Assembly: GCA_021186555.1 (NCBI GenBank)
Contig: JAJKFL010000042.1
Coordinates: 23,249,521 to 23,313,520 of the forward strand
Source: Reticulitermes speratus
Taxonomy: Eukaryota > Arthropoda > Insecta > Blattodea > Rhinotermitidae
DNA: 64,000 nt
Reading direction: 5' to 3'
Positions 12,011 through 23,060 of this stretch are shown one piece after another. Made by a program: the position numbers and the translations under genes. Position 1 is the first letter of the stretch. Each line of letters begins with the position of its first letter. The notes below the pieces were generated by a model. That model did no database searches. It saw nothing but the letters and a program-made list of their open reading frames with translations, and had not been told where the DNA came from.

Positions 12011-12695
12011 ATACTTGTATATTTCTGTTTGTCAAGATACACATATATGATTTATAATCGTAATTATCTCTTGTTAGAATCTTCAGTGTCCCTCTTTTAA
12101 TTGTGAGCCAAATATGATTTCCCTGTTGATGGTCCAATTACTGAAACATAATTAATATTGCTGTGTAAACAAATAAAAATGCTTACTTTTTATTGTAAAT
12201 ATTATTTTAAGCACCACAGCCTCTTTTCTGTACGATTATCAACACAGTTAACTTCCAAAACTGTTTGGGTCCGTTGTCAAAGCAAAGAACGAGCAACACA
12301 GACGTATTCGCACGGATTTGTCCAATGAAGGAGGTTGTAAATCCCAATTCTATGTAGCAACCCACTTGTGTGCACGAATTATTATCATTACTAGTGCATG
12401 TTTCTTTCCTCTGTTAGAAATTGTCTTTACAAACACAAACACAACACCCTGAAGAAATCTCATAAGTGACTTTGCTGTCATCGTCCTGTTCTGTTCTTGT
12501 TTCTTCTTTTGTTTGATTTTCATACTTAATTTCCCCACTTTCTACCAGTCTGACCTTATCTGTATCTTCTGACGATTATTTTGACTGCACTTTTCCTTCA
12601 CTCTTCCAAGCATTTTCTAATTTCACCCTCACCCATATTTACTTTGTGCAAAACTGCAAGTTGGAAATATTAAACGGTGTGAAAAATACACAAAG
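12011..12695. other. Unannotated AT-rich sequence
   Basis: No gene or named repeat seen. A pyrimidine-rich stretch occupies about 12480-12640. Confidence 0.5.
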
Positions 12696-13014
12696 AAAAC
12701 ACAGTGACATGGCCGTGCCATGGCTCAGGCGGTTAGTCGCCGGCCTCCGACCGCGGAGGCCCGGGTTCGATCCCGGGTTAGTCCATGTTGGACTTGTGGT
12801 GGACAAAGTGGCATTGGGACAGGTTTTTCCCCGAGTACTTCGGTTTTTCTCTGTCAATTTCATTCCACCGGTGCTCCATTACTTTGAAAAATGAAGAAAA
12901 AACTAATCACTTTTTCGTCATCTTCATCACAGGGTTGCACAATAAGCCTTAAGGCTGCGGTGCGTCCGTAGCGTCTACTGCAGGGCCCTTCCCAAAAAAA
13001 AAACACAGTGACAT
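12696..13014 (+). mobile_element. SINE C (tRNA-derived), intact copy with 15-bp duplication
   Basis: The body is 12711-12999. A-box TGGCTCAGGCG is at 12721 and B-box GGTTCGATCCC at 12764. A tRNA-unrelated region ending GCACAATAAGCC...GGGCCCTTCCC and a poly-A tail follow. The flanks AAAACACAGTGACAT at 12696-12710 and 13000-13014 are identical, so this is a relatively young insertion. Open frames on both strands here are shadows of the SINE. Confidence 0.95.
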
Positions 13015-13500
13015 ATTTGGTTGCGTGGATAACAACAGCAGCTCTTGTAAATAACCTGCTGTCTAGCTTAGAATGCATTTCATGAGTGAGGGTAGGGTAG
13101 TACACGGAACTTTTGCTAAACGATGCTTGGAAGGACAACTATACCACACACTTCGTCACACTAGCAATTGCAGAAACATCATATTGCATTACTATTCTAG
13201 TCCATGCGATTAATATCCGACTATGAACGTAACATATTACAATGCCTACATATGAACGAGTCACGCAAGTAGTTACATAAAAAAATCTTTAATAAGAACT
13301 TAAGAGAGGAAAATCAAAGGAAAGACGTTACAATGTTATAATAAAAATTATTTAAACGTTGCTGATGATGATGTATCTATCATGATGTTGCAGAAAAATG
13401 ACAAGGAATAACTAAAGAGTAAAGGGAGTTTTAAGAAGCAGTCATTTATAAATTACAGACTAAACGACAAAGTTCTCGCTGTGTACAAATGCAGAAATAT
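13015..13500. other. Unannotated sequence between SINEs
   Basis: AT-rich; nothing recognised. Confidence 0.5.
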
Positions 13501-13760
13501 GGCGTAGTAAAGGCATAGCTCTACGACGCTTCCTTAACCTCGACACTGGATAGTGTTAAGTGGTCAGCTTCACACGCAGTCCACTTCATTCCTACGGAAA
13601 ATTCCCCGGTATCCATTGACCAAAAGCTGTCTGGGCCCTAGAGACAGTGTGCATGTTTTAAAGAATGGAAAAGTCCTGATCCCATCGGGAATCGACGAAT
13701 GATTTTTCGATCATCCAGCCTGTAGCTTAGTCACTATACCGACTACGCTATCCCGGCTCC
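13501..13760 (-). mobile_element. SINE D (tRNA-derived), copy 1
   Basis: On the minus strand it starts GGAGCCGGGATAGCGTAGTC, has a tRNA-like head with a B-box-like GTCGATTCCCGATGGG, and ends in GAGGTTAAGGA...GTAGAGCTAT. Two other copies (38.5 and 48.4 kb) share both the head (AGTCGGTATAGT) and the GAGGTTAAG tail. I found no clear target-site duplication, so the ends are approximate. Confidence 0.75.
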
Positions 13761-13869
13761 CTATTTATAAAATATCAGAATCAAACTGCAGATAAATTTG
13801 TGGAGAAATTTATACACAAACTTGAAATACGAGTGTGATTTATAAGAAAAAGTTTTTGGTAAACGAAAA

Positions 13870-14179
13870 CAAAAATAAGGGAGCACGCGGTAGCGCAGTT
13901 GGTTGGGGCACTGTGCTACAAGCCGGAAGGTCACGGGTTCAATTCCCGATGGAGTCATTAACTTAATCCTTCCCACCCCACTATGGTCGACTCAGCCTCT
14001 AACAGAAATGAGTACCAGGGGTATCTGCTGGGGTAAAGGCGGCCGGTGTGTAGGGCTGACAAACTTACCACCTTCATGTGCAGACTGTCTGGAAATCTGG
14101 GAACCTCAACCTCCTAGAACCCAAGGGGCCTGTCCAGGCCTGTATAGGGATAGCTTTACATTAAAGCAAAAATAAGGGA
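13870..14179 (+). mobile_element. SINE A (tRNA-derived), copy with 13-bp duplication
   Basis: The body is 13883-14166. It starts GCACGCGGTAGCGCAGTTGG (A-box from 13891), has B-box GGTTCAATTCC at 13936, and continues with a body including GACTCAGCCTCTAACAGAAA and GGGCCTGTCCAGGCCTGTAT. CAAAAATAAGGGA is duplicated exactly at 13870-13882 and 14167-14179. The 90-codon frame inside it is not a gene. Confidence 0.95.
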
Positions 14180-14838
14180 CTGATAAACATAGATAAATAG
14201 AAACAGTTCAGACGGAGGATAAAATTACCAAAGAGAAATAGAAGACGAATAAGAAACGATTTTTTTAAAGAGATTAAGAGCAGAATGTACGCCAAGCTAG
14301 TGACTTATATACAATATCTACTTATTTATTTACTTACTTATTTGTAGCATACTTGACGACATTGTCAGTAACACAAACTCTATAGTGGCCAATCAATGGA
14401 TGACAGTAGAAATTGGCAAAGTGTGGGAAGAAGCGGCCGGAGCCTAATTTAATTTAACATTCCTCTATTTTTCCATAGGGACCAAGCAGTTCTGCGAAAA
14501 ATGTCAGCAGGTTTAGTTGGTAACTCGGTCGAGAAATGAACGGGCACCTCCGGAATACAAATCACAATTGTTACGTCTTCCGCCCAGTTACTCCTTTTAA
14601 TTATTTAAGAACACGCCGGATAAGTACAACGACATTCAATCAGATATAAGCTTATGCAATGCGATATCTTAAGAGAAAAGAATAAGCGAATAGGTAAAGG
14701 AATAGAGTGCAGCGCAGTAGGTGTAGATGGATGGAATTGACGTCAGAAGACCTGCGTAGAGACAGCGTTATCAGGTGAGACACCAAATGCCAATCTACGT
14801 GAAAGCGAGTAACAACGTTACAGGTAGGTACATAAACT
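14180..14838. other. Unannotated sequence
   Basis: Nothing recognised apart from short T-rich stretches such as TTTATTTACTTACTTATTTG near 14324. Confidence 0.5.
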
Positions 14839-14938
14839 AAACCACGTGCCGTGAGCACAATAAGCCTAAGGCTGCGGTGCATCCGGAGCGAATGCCGACG
14901 GGCCCATAGAAAGAAGAAGAAGAGAAACCACGTGCCGT
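14839..14938 (+). mobile_element. SINE C 3' end only, inserted with its own duplication
   Basis: A 72-bp insert (14853-14924) matches only the last part of SINE C: GCACAATAAGCC, GGCTGCGGTGC and GGGCCC, then an (AAG)n tail. It has an exact 14-bp target-site duplication, AAACCACGTGCCGT, at 14839-14852 and 14925-14938. It is therefore a complete 5'-truncated retrotransposition event and not a broken SINE. It may be a truncated SINE C or a truncated copy of the LINE that shares this tail. Confidence 0.9.
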
Positions 14939-15924
14939 TTATTCAGACCCTCCAGTGCTCGGGACAGCCCAAGAGCATCGACGTGCATTCACTTCTGCAT
15001 CGTACTGACGTCTATGTAAGAGAGTTCTCGAGGTGCTGACAGCCCTTCAGTTAGCTCCCTGCTTTTTGAAGAATCTGAAATTTCGCTACCTTATTCACAA
15101 CAGCCACATAGATGACATTATTTTGAGCCAGATAATCCAATCCACAGCCTCACGCACTGTTACCTTTGTATCCAGATAAATGTGTATTTGTTTGTATATT
15201 ATTTAACAACGTTGTCAGTAGAGCAGGAAACATAGATTTGAATTATTGAACGACAGTGGGTAATGATGTGTAAAGTATGTGGAAGGCGGGGTCTTGGTTA
15301 CTTGAAGGTGGTATCTTGGAGTGATTCTGAATGGTCTCAGGAAAAATGATAAAATATTCATCAAGAATGGTGAATTTCAAGGCCGAGATTCAAACCGGGC
15401 TCCTACAGAACAAAAATCAGAAGTGGTAAGAAATGAAACACTTCTGTCTTTCTACTTCAATTTTATTCTCTCATCTACGAGTTGTTACTGCAGAAGGTTG
15501 ATCTCCTTCATATTGTTCGACTAAAATGTTGTGTGCAGTACTGATATGTACTATGTGTGCTACATGCCTCACCTACATTATCTCCTTCGATTTAATTATT
15601 CTACAAGGCACAACAAAATTCTGGAAACATAGATTATTATTCTGTCATCTTTGTTAAGACATGGCCAATAAAAATGAATTATATTCTGTAAGGGAGAACT
15701 GAACTCTTCCACTTGCATGCACATTTAGAGCACAGAGGTGCCTGTAAAGCATTCCACGGCCGATATCTAGGGAAACCGATGCCTCGCCAAGGAACAATAT
15801 CACGGTCAATATAATTATTTAATGCAACTGTGAGTTTGGCAGAAAAAAAATTGATCATCTGCTTTCAAGTACTGATCTTGGTCACTCAGAAAATATGTTA
15901 TAAAAGGCTGCGGTTAATCCCCAT
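14939..15924. other. Unannotated sequence
   Basis: No gene recognised; short open frames only. Confidence 0.5.
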
Positions 15925-16190
15925 AAATTAATCCGAAAGCTTGGCCAAATATATGTATTTCTGGGCCATCTAAAATCTGTGGTATATGCAAACCGTCCGC
16001 CATCAACTGCGGCACTAATAGAACGTATTCGAGAGAAATGCAAAAAAAGAAAATCAGTCTGCCTACATTGCATGCAGTCGCTAAAAGCACAAAACGTGAA
16101 ATTATACCTCCAAAGCACGCCACGGATTACAGTTTTAAAATTCACTACAATAAAGCCATTTCGTGAACAGTGCAGCAAACATGTAATTCT
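15925..16190 (+). pseudogene. Possible DDE (Tc1/mariner-like) transposase C-terminal remnant
   Basis: The plus-strand frame from about 15943 reads QIYVFLGHLKSVVYANRPP, then STAALIERIREKC. This resembles the WGHLKSxVY...P...L..RI...C segment just after the last catalytic residue in Tc1/mariner-superfamily transposases. The upstream catalytic part is not recognisable and no terminal inverted repeats are visible. The frame is open to 16284, but the part after the cysteine is unlike the family. An old transposon fragment is the best guess; chance resemblance is possible. Confidence 0.4.
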
Positions 16191-16284
16191 TTATTACACA
16201 GTTTCATCCACTCTGTTATTAGCTCCTCTCTCTCTCTTAGTCCCAATCACGCTGCCCAGCATTTTGATCTCAAACACCCACTAA

Positions 16285-17739
16285 CCCAGCGACACAGCAT
16301 CACATCCCAGAACATCTGACTCCTCTAAAACTCAGCTGTAAGAACTTCAATTATCGCACCCGCCATCCAATTTCCTCCCTTGGATTTAATGCACCAAGTT
16401 TCACACATATAGAAAACAAGAGGTAAAGTTGCAATTTAAACTACGTCATAATGACCTTTGTAGGGTGCGCTACATTTAGGGTTGTATGATTAAAATATTC
16501 AGAAGAGAATTTGACTCTTCAACCCATAAGTACATGCCTCCACGCCCATTCACACGAAGAAGGAAACAGATCTAATTTCCAAAACTTTATATTCTATTTG
16601 GAGTACTAGACGATGGACAAACTCAACAGGGAAGCATGCCTACCCTCGAGTACAGTTTCAAGTTGCGATTTCCTAAATCACTACGAGCAGAGTGTAGGCC
16701 TTTATCGACAATGGAAAAAATTGTGTACTCGCCACAGTTAATCTTTTTTTAACTTATTAGTGCAATAACTTTGACAATATAAATTACTTCTCACTCTTCC
16801 GCTTAAATACCAGCAGAAATTAAAAAAATTAAAAATTCTCGTTTCTGGTGAGTAGAAAAGCTATGAAGAGAGACTAATTTCCAGATTTCCGTTTTGTTCT
16901 GGTACCAAATAATTTACTCTTTAATGACGTTGTAGGAATGACAAACGTTTATCATATAGATAGATAGTTTACAAAAATTACTAATTCAGGCTGTCGCCGT
17001 CCGCGGTAGACCTTCATTGCAACCACAACGTAAGAGACAGATATTCCTTACTTCCCAACTAAGGTGAAAAAAGTGAAAAATCATGAGCAGAGTCTAACTC
17101 TAATTTAGTTAGTATAAGGTTCCTCTCATGGTCTGATCAGGGTTACTGGGCACCAACTTCGTCAGGTCAACGTTGTAAGGCGAACGTGACACTTGTCACC
17201 ACTTTGACTTATTCTGAACTTCGTGCAGAATGTATCTACGCTCACAGGTGCACACAAAGAAAATCTGAGACATAATGTCGTAATTCAGACTCACTTCCTG
17301 TCCATTTAATAATTCCTTAGGACCTATCTTCTCTCTTGTTTGAATTTCGAATCCTCTCTGTCCTTCCACCCATCTCGTTATCCAGGGTGACACCTTCGAC
17401 ACATTTTTGACTCCTGTGATTGGCCGGATAACGAAAGTAGTTCTGCTTTCGTTGGCTGACCAATTTTTAGAAAACTTACCGAATTCTTGCTGGTTAAAAT
17501 TTCAATTAACTTTACCGTGAGAACAAAACGCGCACAAAAAGCGTAGCCGAAATGTCACACATGCCCCAGTTCAAGGGTTAAAACCATAAAATTTTCAAAG
17601 CAAAATTTTAATTTCAAACGAAATTTCGAAAGATCTGGTTTTTGTAATGAATTCCATAGCTGTCACGACCGAAGGAACATGGGTGAAATTCGAGAAACAG
17701 AAGGTCAAGTAGGATGGGGTCACAAAAATGAAAAAAAAA
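16285..17739. other. Unannotated sequence
   Basis: AT-rich with a few GC-richer spots (near 16990-17030). No recognisable gene, RNA or repeat. Confidence 0.5.
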
Positions 17740-17830
17740 ATTCCTCCTTCATGCTGGGAAGTGGTCCGACTGGGATTCGAACCCAATCAATGTCCGGCTA
17801 CAGTTATTCACCAAGCCGAAGCAAAATCAC
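17740..17830 (-). mobile_element. tRNA-like SINE head fragment
   Basis: On the minus strand AGCCGGACATTGATTGGGTTCGAATCCC contains a perfect B-box (GGTTCGAATCC), followed by GGACCAC and then an A-run at 17733-17743. No acceptor stem can be paired with it, so it is a SINE or tRNA-pseudogene fragment and not a working tRNA. The family is not one of A-D as far as I can tell. Confidence 0.5.
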
Positions 17831-19086
17831 CGAATTAATTTGGAAACAGCATGTAAGAAAAAGGAAAACAAAAGAATACCGAAAGAGATCATAGCATACT
17901 AGCTTAAGGAAAGAGAAATCAGAATGACCCCTGACTGCAATAGGTCCTACGGCTTGGTACTATTATGGCGACCATTTGTTCCGTTGTGTGATATTAGGCT
18001 ATAGGCTTAATGCACATTACTTCGCCCAGCATGAGGTTAGATACTCCTCAGTATCACAAACTGACTTATCTAAGACTTTAGGGATTGACTGACAGTCGAA
18101 TTAAATATGAAAATGTGTTCTGTTAATTAAAAGAAAGTGGTGAAAGAGAATTTTTCTCGCATCTAAAAACATCGCAATAGCTGCAGATATATTTAACAAC
18201 CGTGACTAAAGTAAATGCGAGTATTTGCAATTTTGTGCAGTAAAATCACATTATTATTGGTGGCTATATACTAGGTCTGATGTAGGAAAGAGAAAAGTTA
18301 CATCTATTTAGTTGTTTTAATTACCAGTTTAAATTCTCTTGCACCTGACATTTTAAAAAAGTAAAGTATTCAAATTAAAAAATTAAAATACACTCATGTG
18401 GCAAAAGGAATTGAAATGAGATTAGAAAGTAAAATCCTAGGGCAATAAACACACAGAGTTATGTATGCGTAGCCACAGTACGTACCGACAAATTTGTAAA
18501 GTAAATGGCATCATATATTTGGATGTTCTTTATTGCGTTCGCGTTAGGAAAAGGAAACTGACAGGTAACACGAAACGGAGAGGACAGTCTTCTGCATTAG
18601 AAGCTGCTAACGTAACTCATTGCTATGCAGCCATAAATTAGCTTCAGCTGCTGAACTAGAATTCTCCCTGTCGTTGACTTGGTAAAAGCATGTAAACTGA
18701 ACACCTCTGCTGCATTCCAAAGAAAACAAATAGTAGTTAGGAGCCACTTGGCAACGGTTTCGGAAGCAGCACCAAGTGCTCCTTGTTCGTCTAAAGCTAT
18801 TTAGGATTCCACGCCATTTTATTTGCGAGGTGCGTTTTGTATTTAGAGAATCACCCAGGGTTTGACTAGGAGCAGGAACGTGATTCGAGTGTTAACGAAT
18901 TAACTTGTCGCTGTGACCATCTCTTCCTTCGTCATGTACTTAATTTATTCTTAGATGTCTTGGCGTCATCCCACTGCTGTTTCTTACATTGGATACTCCA
19001 AAATGAATTTCGTGAAAAGAAAGTTTTCTTTCGTGTGACGACTAACAGTCAATTTGAAGCTATCTATCCCGTTGTGTATAAGGAAT
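17831..19086. other. Unannotated sequence
   Basis: AT-rich; no gene or named repeat seen. Confidence 0.5.
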
Positions 19087-19158
19087 TACATAAATAACAC
19101 TACTTATTTCGTCTGACACAAGGTTGTGTCACACGAAATACATAGTGTTATTTATGTA
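19087..19158. repeat. 72-bp near-perfect hairpin
   Basis: TACATAAATAACACTA on the left pairs with TAGTGTTATTTATGTA on the right. The inner part (TTTCGTCTGACACAA with TTGTGTCACACGAAA) pairs with few mismatches and almost no loop. No hammerhead core is present. It could be a miniature fold-back element. Confidence 0.8.
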
Positions 19159-19695
19159 CGACTATCGCTACGTTGCACATGAAGGAGGTTACTGGTTTAT
19201 TTTAATCATTTAATGTCCAATGTTTGTGTACAGCCTACTATGACATTTAAAAGCTATGTATTTCCCCCACAGAATGTACTCATGCATGTCGGATTCTCAG
19301 AACAAAAGCCGATAATTTATCTGAAAGGTATGAACCAGTTGCTTTTTAGAGTGGAGACAGAATTTGTTCGTTGTGAAGTAGGGGGCGCATGTCTATACAA
19401 GGTTCAGATGAATTTCAGATAAAATCAGTAGACCACTTTAATCCAGTTTATAACAAATAGAAACGGTTCACGCGCTATTGGCGGAGTGATATCCTTTAAA
19501 GCAAAGGGCTGTAAGGCGAGACAAAAACCTCCTACATAATAATGTTAATAATAAAAATTATTAAAGCCCTGTGTGTTGAATGCTTCTCAATTCACTATAC
19601 TAAATATCAGAAGGAATTTTGAAAGATCCACTTCAAAAGAAGCGTTAAGATAATCCCTGTTTGCAATGTTTTTCTGTGCCAGGATGCTGGCTATG
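19159..19695. other. Unannotated sequence
   Basis: A 69-codon plus-strand frame at 19213-19422 has no recognisable motif. Nothing else seen. Confidence 0.45.
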
Positions 19696-19970
19696 TGGTA
19701 CGCGGTGGCGCAGTTGGTTGAGGCACTGTGCTGCAACCGGAAGGTCGCGGGTTCGAATGACTTAATCCTTCCGTCCGCACTGTGGCTCTGGTTTCGACTC
19801 AGCCTCTAAAAGAAATCAGTATCAGAGATGTCTCCTTGGAGTAAAGGCGTGCTTTGCATATGGCTGACAACTTGCCACACTCGTGTGCCGATTGTTTAGA
19901 AATTCTAGGAGCCTCAACCTCCTGGAACCCTGAAGGGCCTGTCCAAGCCTGTATAGAGATAGCTTTACCT
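19696..19970 (+). mobile_element. SINE A, copy 2 (left half of a chimera)
   Basis: Matches the 13.9-kb copy: GCGGTGGCGCAGTTGGTTG, GGTTCGAATGACTTAATCC, GACTCAGCCTCTAA, GGCCTGTCCAAGCCTGTAT and AGCTTTACCTT. About a dozen bases just after the B-box are missing, fusing GGTTCGAA directly to TGACTTAATCC. It runs straight into a SINE B piece without flanking sequence. Confidence 0.85.
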
Positions 19971-20140
19971 TTTGCCTTGGTCTGCGGCTGCTCGCTTGCT
20001 GGAATTACAGGTTCGAATCCCGCCGGGGGCATGGATGTCTGTCTCTTGTGAGTTTTGTGTATTGTCACGTAGAATTCTCGAAACTTTAACAGTGAGGAGA
20101 CCTAGGCACAGTAAGGCTGTCGAGCCATAAAAAAGTGTTG
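19971..20140 (+). mobile_element. SINE B, 5'-truncated (right half of a chimera)
   Basis: Begins inside the tRNA-like head (CTGCGGCTGCTCGCTTGCTGG), has B-box GGTTCGAATCC, and ends GAGGAGACC...GGCTGTCGAGCCATAAAA, the SINE B 3' end. The first about 30 bases of the family are missing. The abutting SINE A copy suggests either a chimeric source RNA or insertion followed by deletion. Confidence 0.8.
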
Positions 20141-20659
20141 GCTAGAATTCAGTATGTATCCGGGAGGTTCTGCTGTCGGCCATAATGACACATGTTTCCT
20201 TTTTTCTGTCATACTTTCAAGCAAATGCTAAAATTGTTCTCAGTTTCCAACTTGACAATCCATGTTTGTCATGCAACTCCTGCCGATGAAATTTATCAAA
20301 CTTACAACCCTTAAACTGTAAGAACGACAAATTATCCTTCAAAGTTATGCACTTTGGCATTATCCGAAAATAAAAATTCCGTGTCCCTTATTTCAAGCCA
20401 CACATTTCCACCATTATAACGCCATGATATCCATGCTACTTCTATCAGAAGGATGAGCCGGTGAAGCGCGAAAATTTTATAAGTGAAATACGTTCTTCTG
20501 CCCCACATTGTCACTCACTTCCTCAACAAATTTCACGTTCATGTATTTTCCACTATGGCTTAATTCTCCCTTTCTCCAAATGTTTTACTCTGCAAAGCCA
20601 AATGGTATTATGTCTACCAATGAATCATACTATTGCATCCGTCGAACACAACAAGTCTT
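20141..20659. other. Unannotated sequence
   Basis: Nothing recognised between the SINE chimera and the left repeat of the PLE composite. Confidence 0.45.
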
Positions 20660-20940
20660 TTAATGTTACAAAACATTGCTACATGTACATGTTTCTGCTT
20701 TCAGTAAGCAATCATCAGGCTGAGCATTAGAATATAACAGCTAAAACTCCGCAACTGTGATTAATAGTCAGCCGAGGTTGAGATATTAGTTTTGTTACAA
20801 GACTTTTAATGTCTAACGTAAAAAAGTATAAGCACGAAACCTTGGCATATAATAAACATAAAATTTGATGGCTTGGTGTCGTAGTTGTGCATCATATACA
20901 GTAATCATATAATTTTGTTAAAAAACACGAAGGCTTAAAA
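20660..20940 (-). mobile_element. Left terminal repeat of Penelope-like element
   Basis: This stretch is the diverged reverse complement of 24010-24275. Shared words in opposite orientation include TGACTATTAATCACAGTTG and ACGACACCAA. The two copies flank the PLE coding remnant. The repeat carries a hammerhead-like motif on the same strand as the coding remnant, as known for PLE terminal repeats. Confidence 0.7.
20677..20722 (-). ncRNA. Hammerhead-like motif in PLE terminal repeat
   Basis: On the minus strand: CTGATGA (20712-20718), the extra T, stem II TGCTT/AAGCA, GAAA (20692-20695), a 5-bp stem III ACATG/CATGT with a two-base loop, and A at the cleavage site. Stem I is only about 2 bp, so this copy is probably inactive. 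The matching site in the right repeat (near 24220-24265) has lost the core. Confidence 0.6.
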
Positions 20941-20948
20941 ACATTGTT

Positions 20949-21200
20949 GCCGATCCCGATGGCCGCGAGGTCTAAAGCGTATGTCTGCGCCCGCTCGCTT
21001 CCTGGGGTTGCAGGTTCGAATCCCTCCAAGGACAAGAGTGTCTCTTTTGAATGTTGTGTGTTGTCGGGTAGAGTTCTTTACAATGGGCTGATCCCTCGTC
21101 CAGAGGAGTCCTACTGAGTGTGTGTGTGTGTGCGAGTGTGTCATTGACTGTGTTCAGGTGTAACAATAACCCTCTACACTGAAAATGATGAGGTAACTCA

Positions 21201-21235
<35 letters not shown>

Positions 21236-21259
21236 AAAGAAAGAAAGAAAGAAAGAAAG
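20949..21259 (+). mobile_element. SINE B, variant with AAGT/AAGA tail
   Basis: Starts GCCGATCCCGATGGCCGCG, with B-box GGTTCGAATCC at 21013. It shares the middle (GGGCTGATCCCTCGTCCAGA) with other SINE B copies but has a different 3' part. It ends in about eight AAGT units (21200-21233) followed by AAGA units to 21259. It lies immediately beside the left PLE repeat, inside the composite. Confidence 0.85.
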
Positions 21260-21309
21260 CAGAATTCAGAAATAATTGGATCTAAGCTGATCAGATCTGG
21301 CACGTGTGG

Positions 21310-22340
21310 AGTGTGTGATTAAAAAATCGCGTTTGTCATTCAGTTTCTTGTCACTGACAGTTGCTTTGTAAATATTGAATTCCTCTACCTTATTCACATA
21401 ATTGAAATGGAGTATTTACATAATATGTCCAATTTTCCCAAAGGAGTGGCCAACATCTAGAACATGTTACGCGAAGTTTAACTGTGAATGTTGCTTTTAA
21501 AGACAAATAAGTGTTGTTTAAATCTTATCGCAAAATTCTCTCGGTCTGGAACACATATTTCTTGCCATAATTAAAACAGATTAACTGGTATACACCAATT
21601 TCGATACATTTATTTTCATTTTCTATAATTTTTTCATTTATTCTTAGGTTACGTTCTAGGGAATTTTTTTATTTTAAAACCAAATTTTAGATTAGAATGC
21701 TTAAGGAATTTTGCAATTAACGTTGTCTTTTTACCCACATATGTGAAGGTAAACCATTTTGTTTCTGGTATTTTATTGTCGTCATAATCTATGTCCTTCT
21801 TACTTTGTTTCAGAGAATGTTCTCTAGGATTATTAATAGAAAATGAGTTATTGTATAGGACATTTTACATAATTATCCATTTTGTTGCGTATTTCTGAAA
21901 CTTTCAGATGATAGGTATTCCGACGATTAGACGTATAACTTATGGTTAAATATTTATGTTCAGTGGGGTGGCAGGAGCTCTATGGGGTCATGGTATCAGC
22001 GACGGTAGGTTTGCAATACGTAGAGAAGTGTGAGGTGTCCCGGCTTTTTAAATGTAAAGATCTAGGCACATAATAGTATTGTTTCCTTCAGTTTCTAACG
22101 TAAAGTGTAGCTTTGGGTGTATTTGACTAAATTCATGAAGTAAGGCGTTACTATCGGCTGTCAAGTTTTATATAAAAATAATATTGCCAACACATTTAAA
22201 ATATGAATGAACGCTAAGTTGCGGAAACAAATTCGGTGGAATGTGAGAAGCATTCAGAGAATATGGCAGAATATGGCAGAGGAAGAGGCTCCTGTAAACA
22301 GTTCTTCATTCCGTTGACACAGTTTACTTTTGTGGGAAAA
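21310..22340 (-). pseudogene. Penelope-like element, RT C-terminal part and GIY-YIG remnant
   Basis: Minus-strand fragments in shifting frames give the second half of a PLE protein. Near 22090-22150 EFSQIHPKLHFTLETEGNNT followed by CLDLYI matches the RT thumb-side region. Near 21670-21770 KWFTFTYVGKKTTLIAKFLK matches the linker. At about 21515-21600 GVYQLICFNYGKKYVFQTER matches the GIY-YIG endonuclease start (GVYQL for GIYxL), and near 21320-21450 HSFGKIGHIM and VNKVEEFNIYKATVSDKK match the domain's end. PLEs move by reverse transcription with the RT and GIY-YIG nuclease in one protein. Stops and frameshifts make this copy dead. The rest of the RT is at 23061-23900, separated by an inserted LINE. 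Confidence 0.85.
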
Positions 22341-22344
22341 GTAA

Positions 22345-23060
22345 TTTTCTTTTTTATATAATTCATTCATTGCGTAGTCTCTCTTACGACAGATCCATAG
22401 CCTCTTCCAAAACGAGTTCTCTATGGAACTCGATCTAATGCTTCCTCTTCCAATTTCTAGTATCCTCCAGTTTCCTTACGGTCATCCAGCAGCTGTTCAT
22501 GTCTTATTCCTCATCTTCCCTCCACGTCTATCTTCCCTTCTCTCTTTCCTTCAATAACGTGTTTTAGAAGCAGTTCCTACACAAGATATAACCAACCCAA
22601 TTAACCTTCCTTCCTTTTACTGTATGTACGATATTCCTCTCCTCCTTGACTCTATGTAATACTTCTTCAGTTTCTCACACGATCGGTCCAACTGATCTCC
22701 GTTCTTCTCCAGCATCACATTTCAAAACTTCCCAGATGTTTCAAATCTATTTTCCGAAGTGTTCAAATTTCAACACCATACACATTGTGTTCCACATTTA
22801 GCACTTTACTGGTTTCTTCCTTAAATTTAAGTCCAATTTGATGGTAAAAAGAGTCTTATTCTTGTCGAAAGCTTCTTCCGCCATGATAATCCTGGATTTA
22901 ATTTCACGTGTACTCGTACATCTTGCATCATTTGTTATCATGCTACATAAATAGTTGAAATATTCCACATTCTCTAGGCGTTCTTGATCTATCATAATGT
23001 GCACTGGTGGTGGTTACCTTGAGAGTCTCATTACCATAGTTTTCTTACATTTATTTCCAT
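22345..23060 (-). mobile_element. 5'-truncated LINE inserted in the PLE
   Basis: The minus-strand frame contains RLENVEYFNYLCSMITNDAR and KSRIIMAEEAFDKNKTLF, and downstream, after frameshifts, fragments like NWVGYILCRNCF and WRTRFGRGYG. These are typical of the region after the RT core in common insect non-LTR elements. The RT catalytic core is absent, so it was 5'-truncated. PLE coding sequence continues on both sides, so this LINE inserted into the PLE and is younger than it. Boundaries are good to roughly 20 bp. Confidence 0.8.

Noticed and set aside
12721..12780. Possible tRNA gene
   Set aside because: A and B boxes are present, but the region belongs to a SINE with poly-A tail and target-site duplication, and no acceptor stem pairs.
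12639..12894. Overlapping frames on both strands (74 and 82 codons)
   Set aside because: Both are SINE C read as protein; the same residues recur at the old copy near 27 kb.
13883..13960. Possible tRNA gene
   Set aside because: Head of SINE A with an exact 13-bp duplication around the whole unit.
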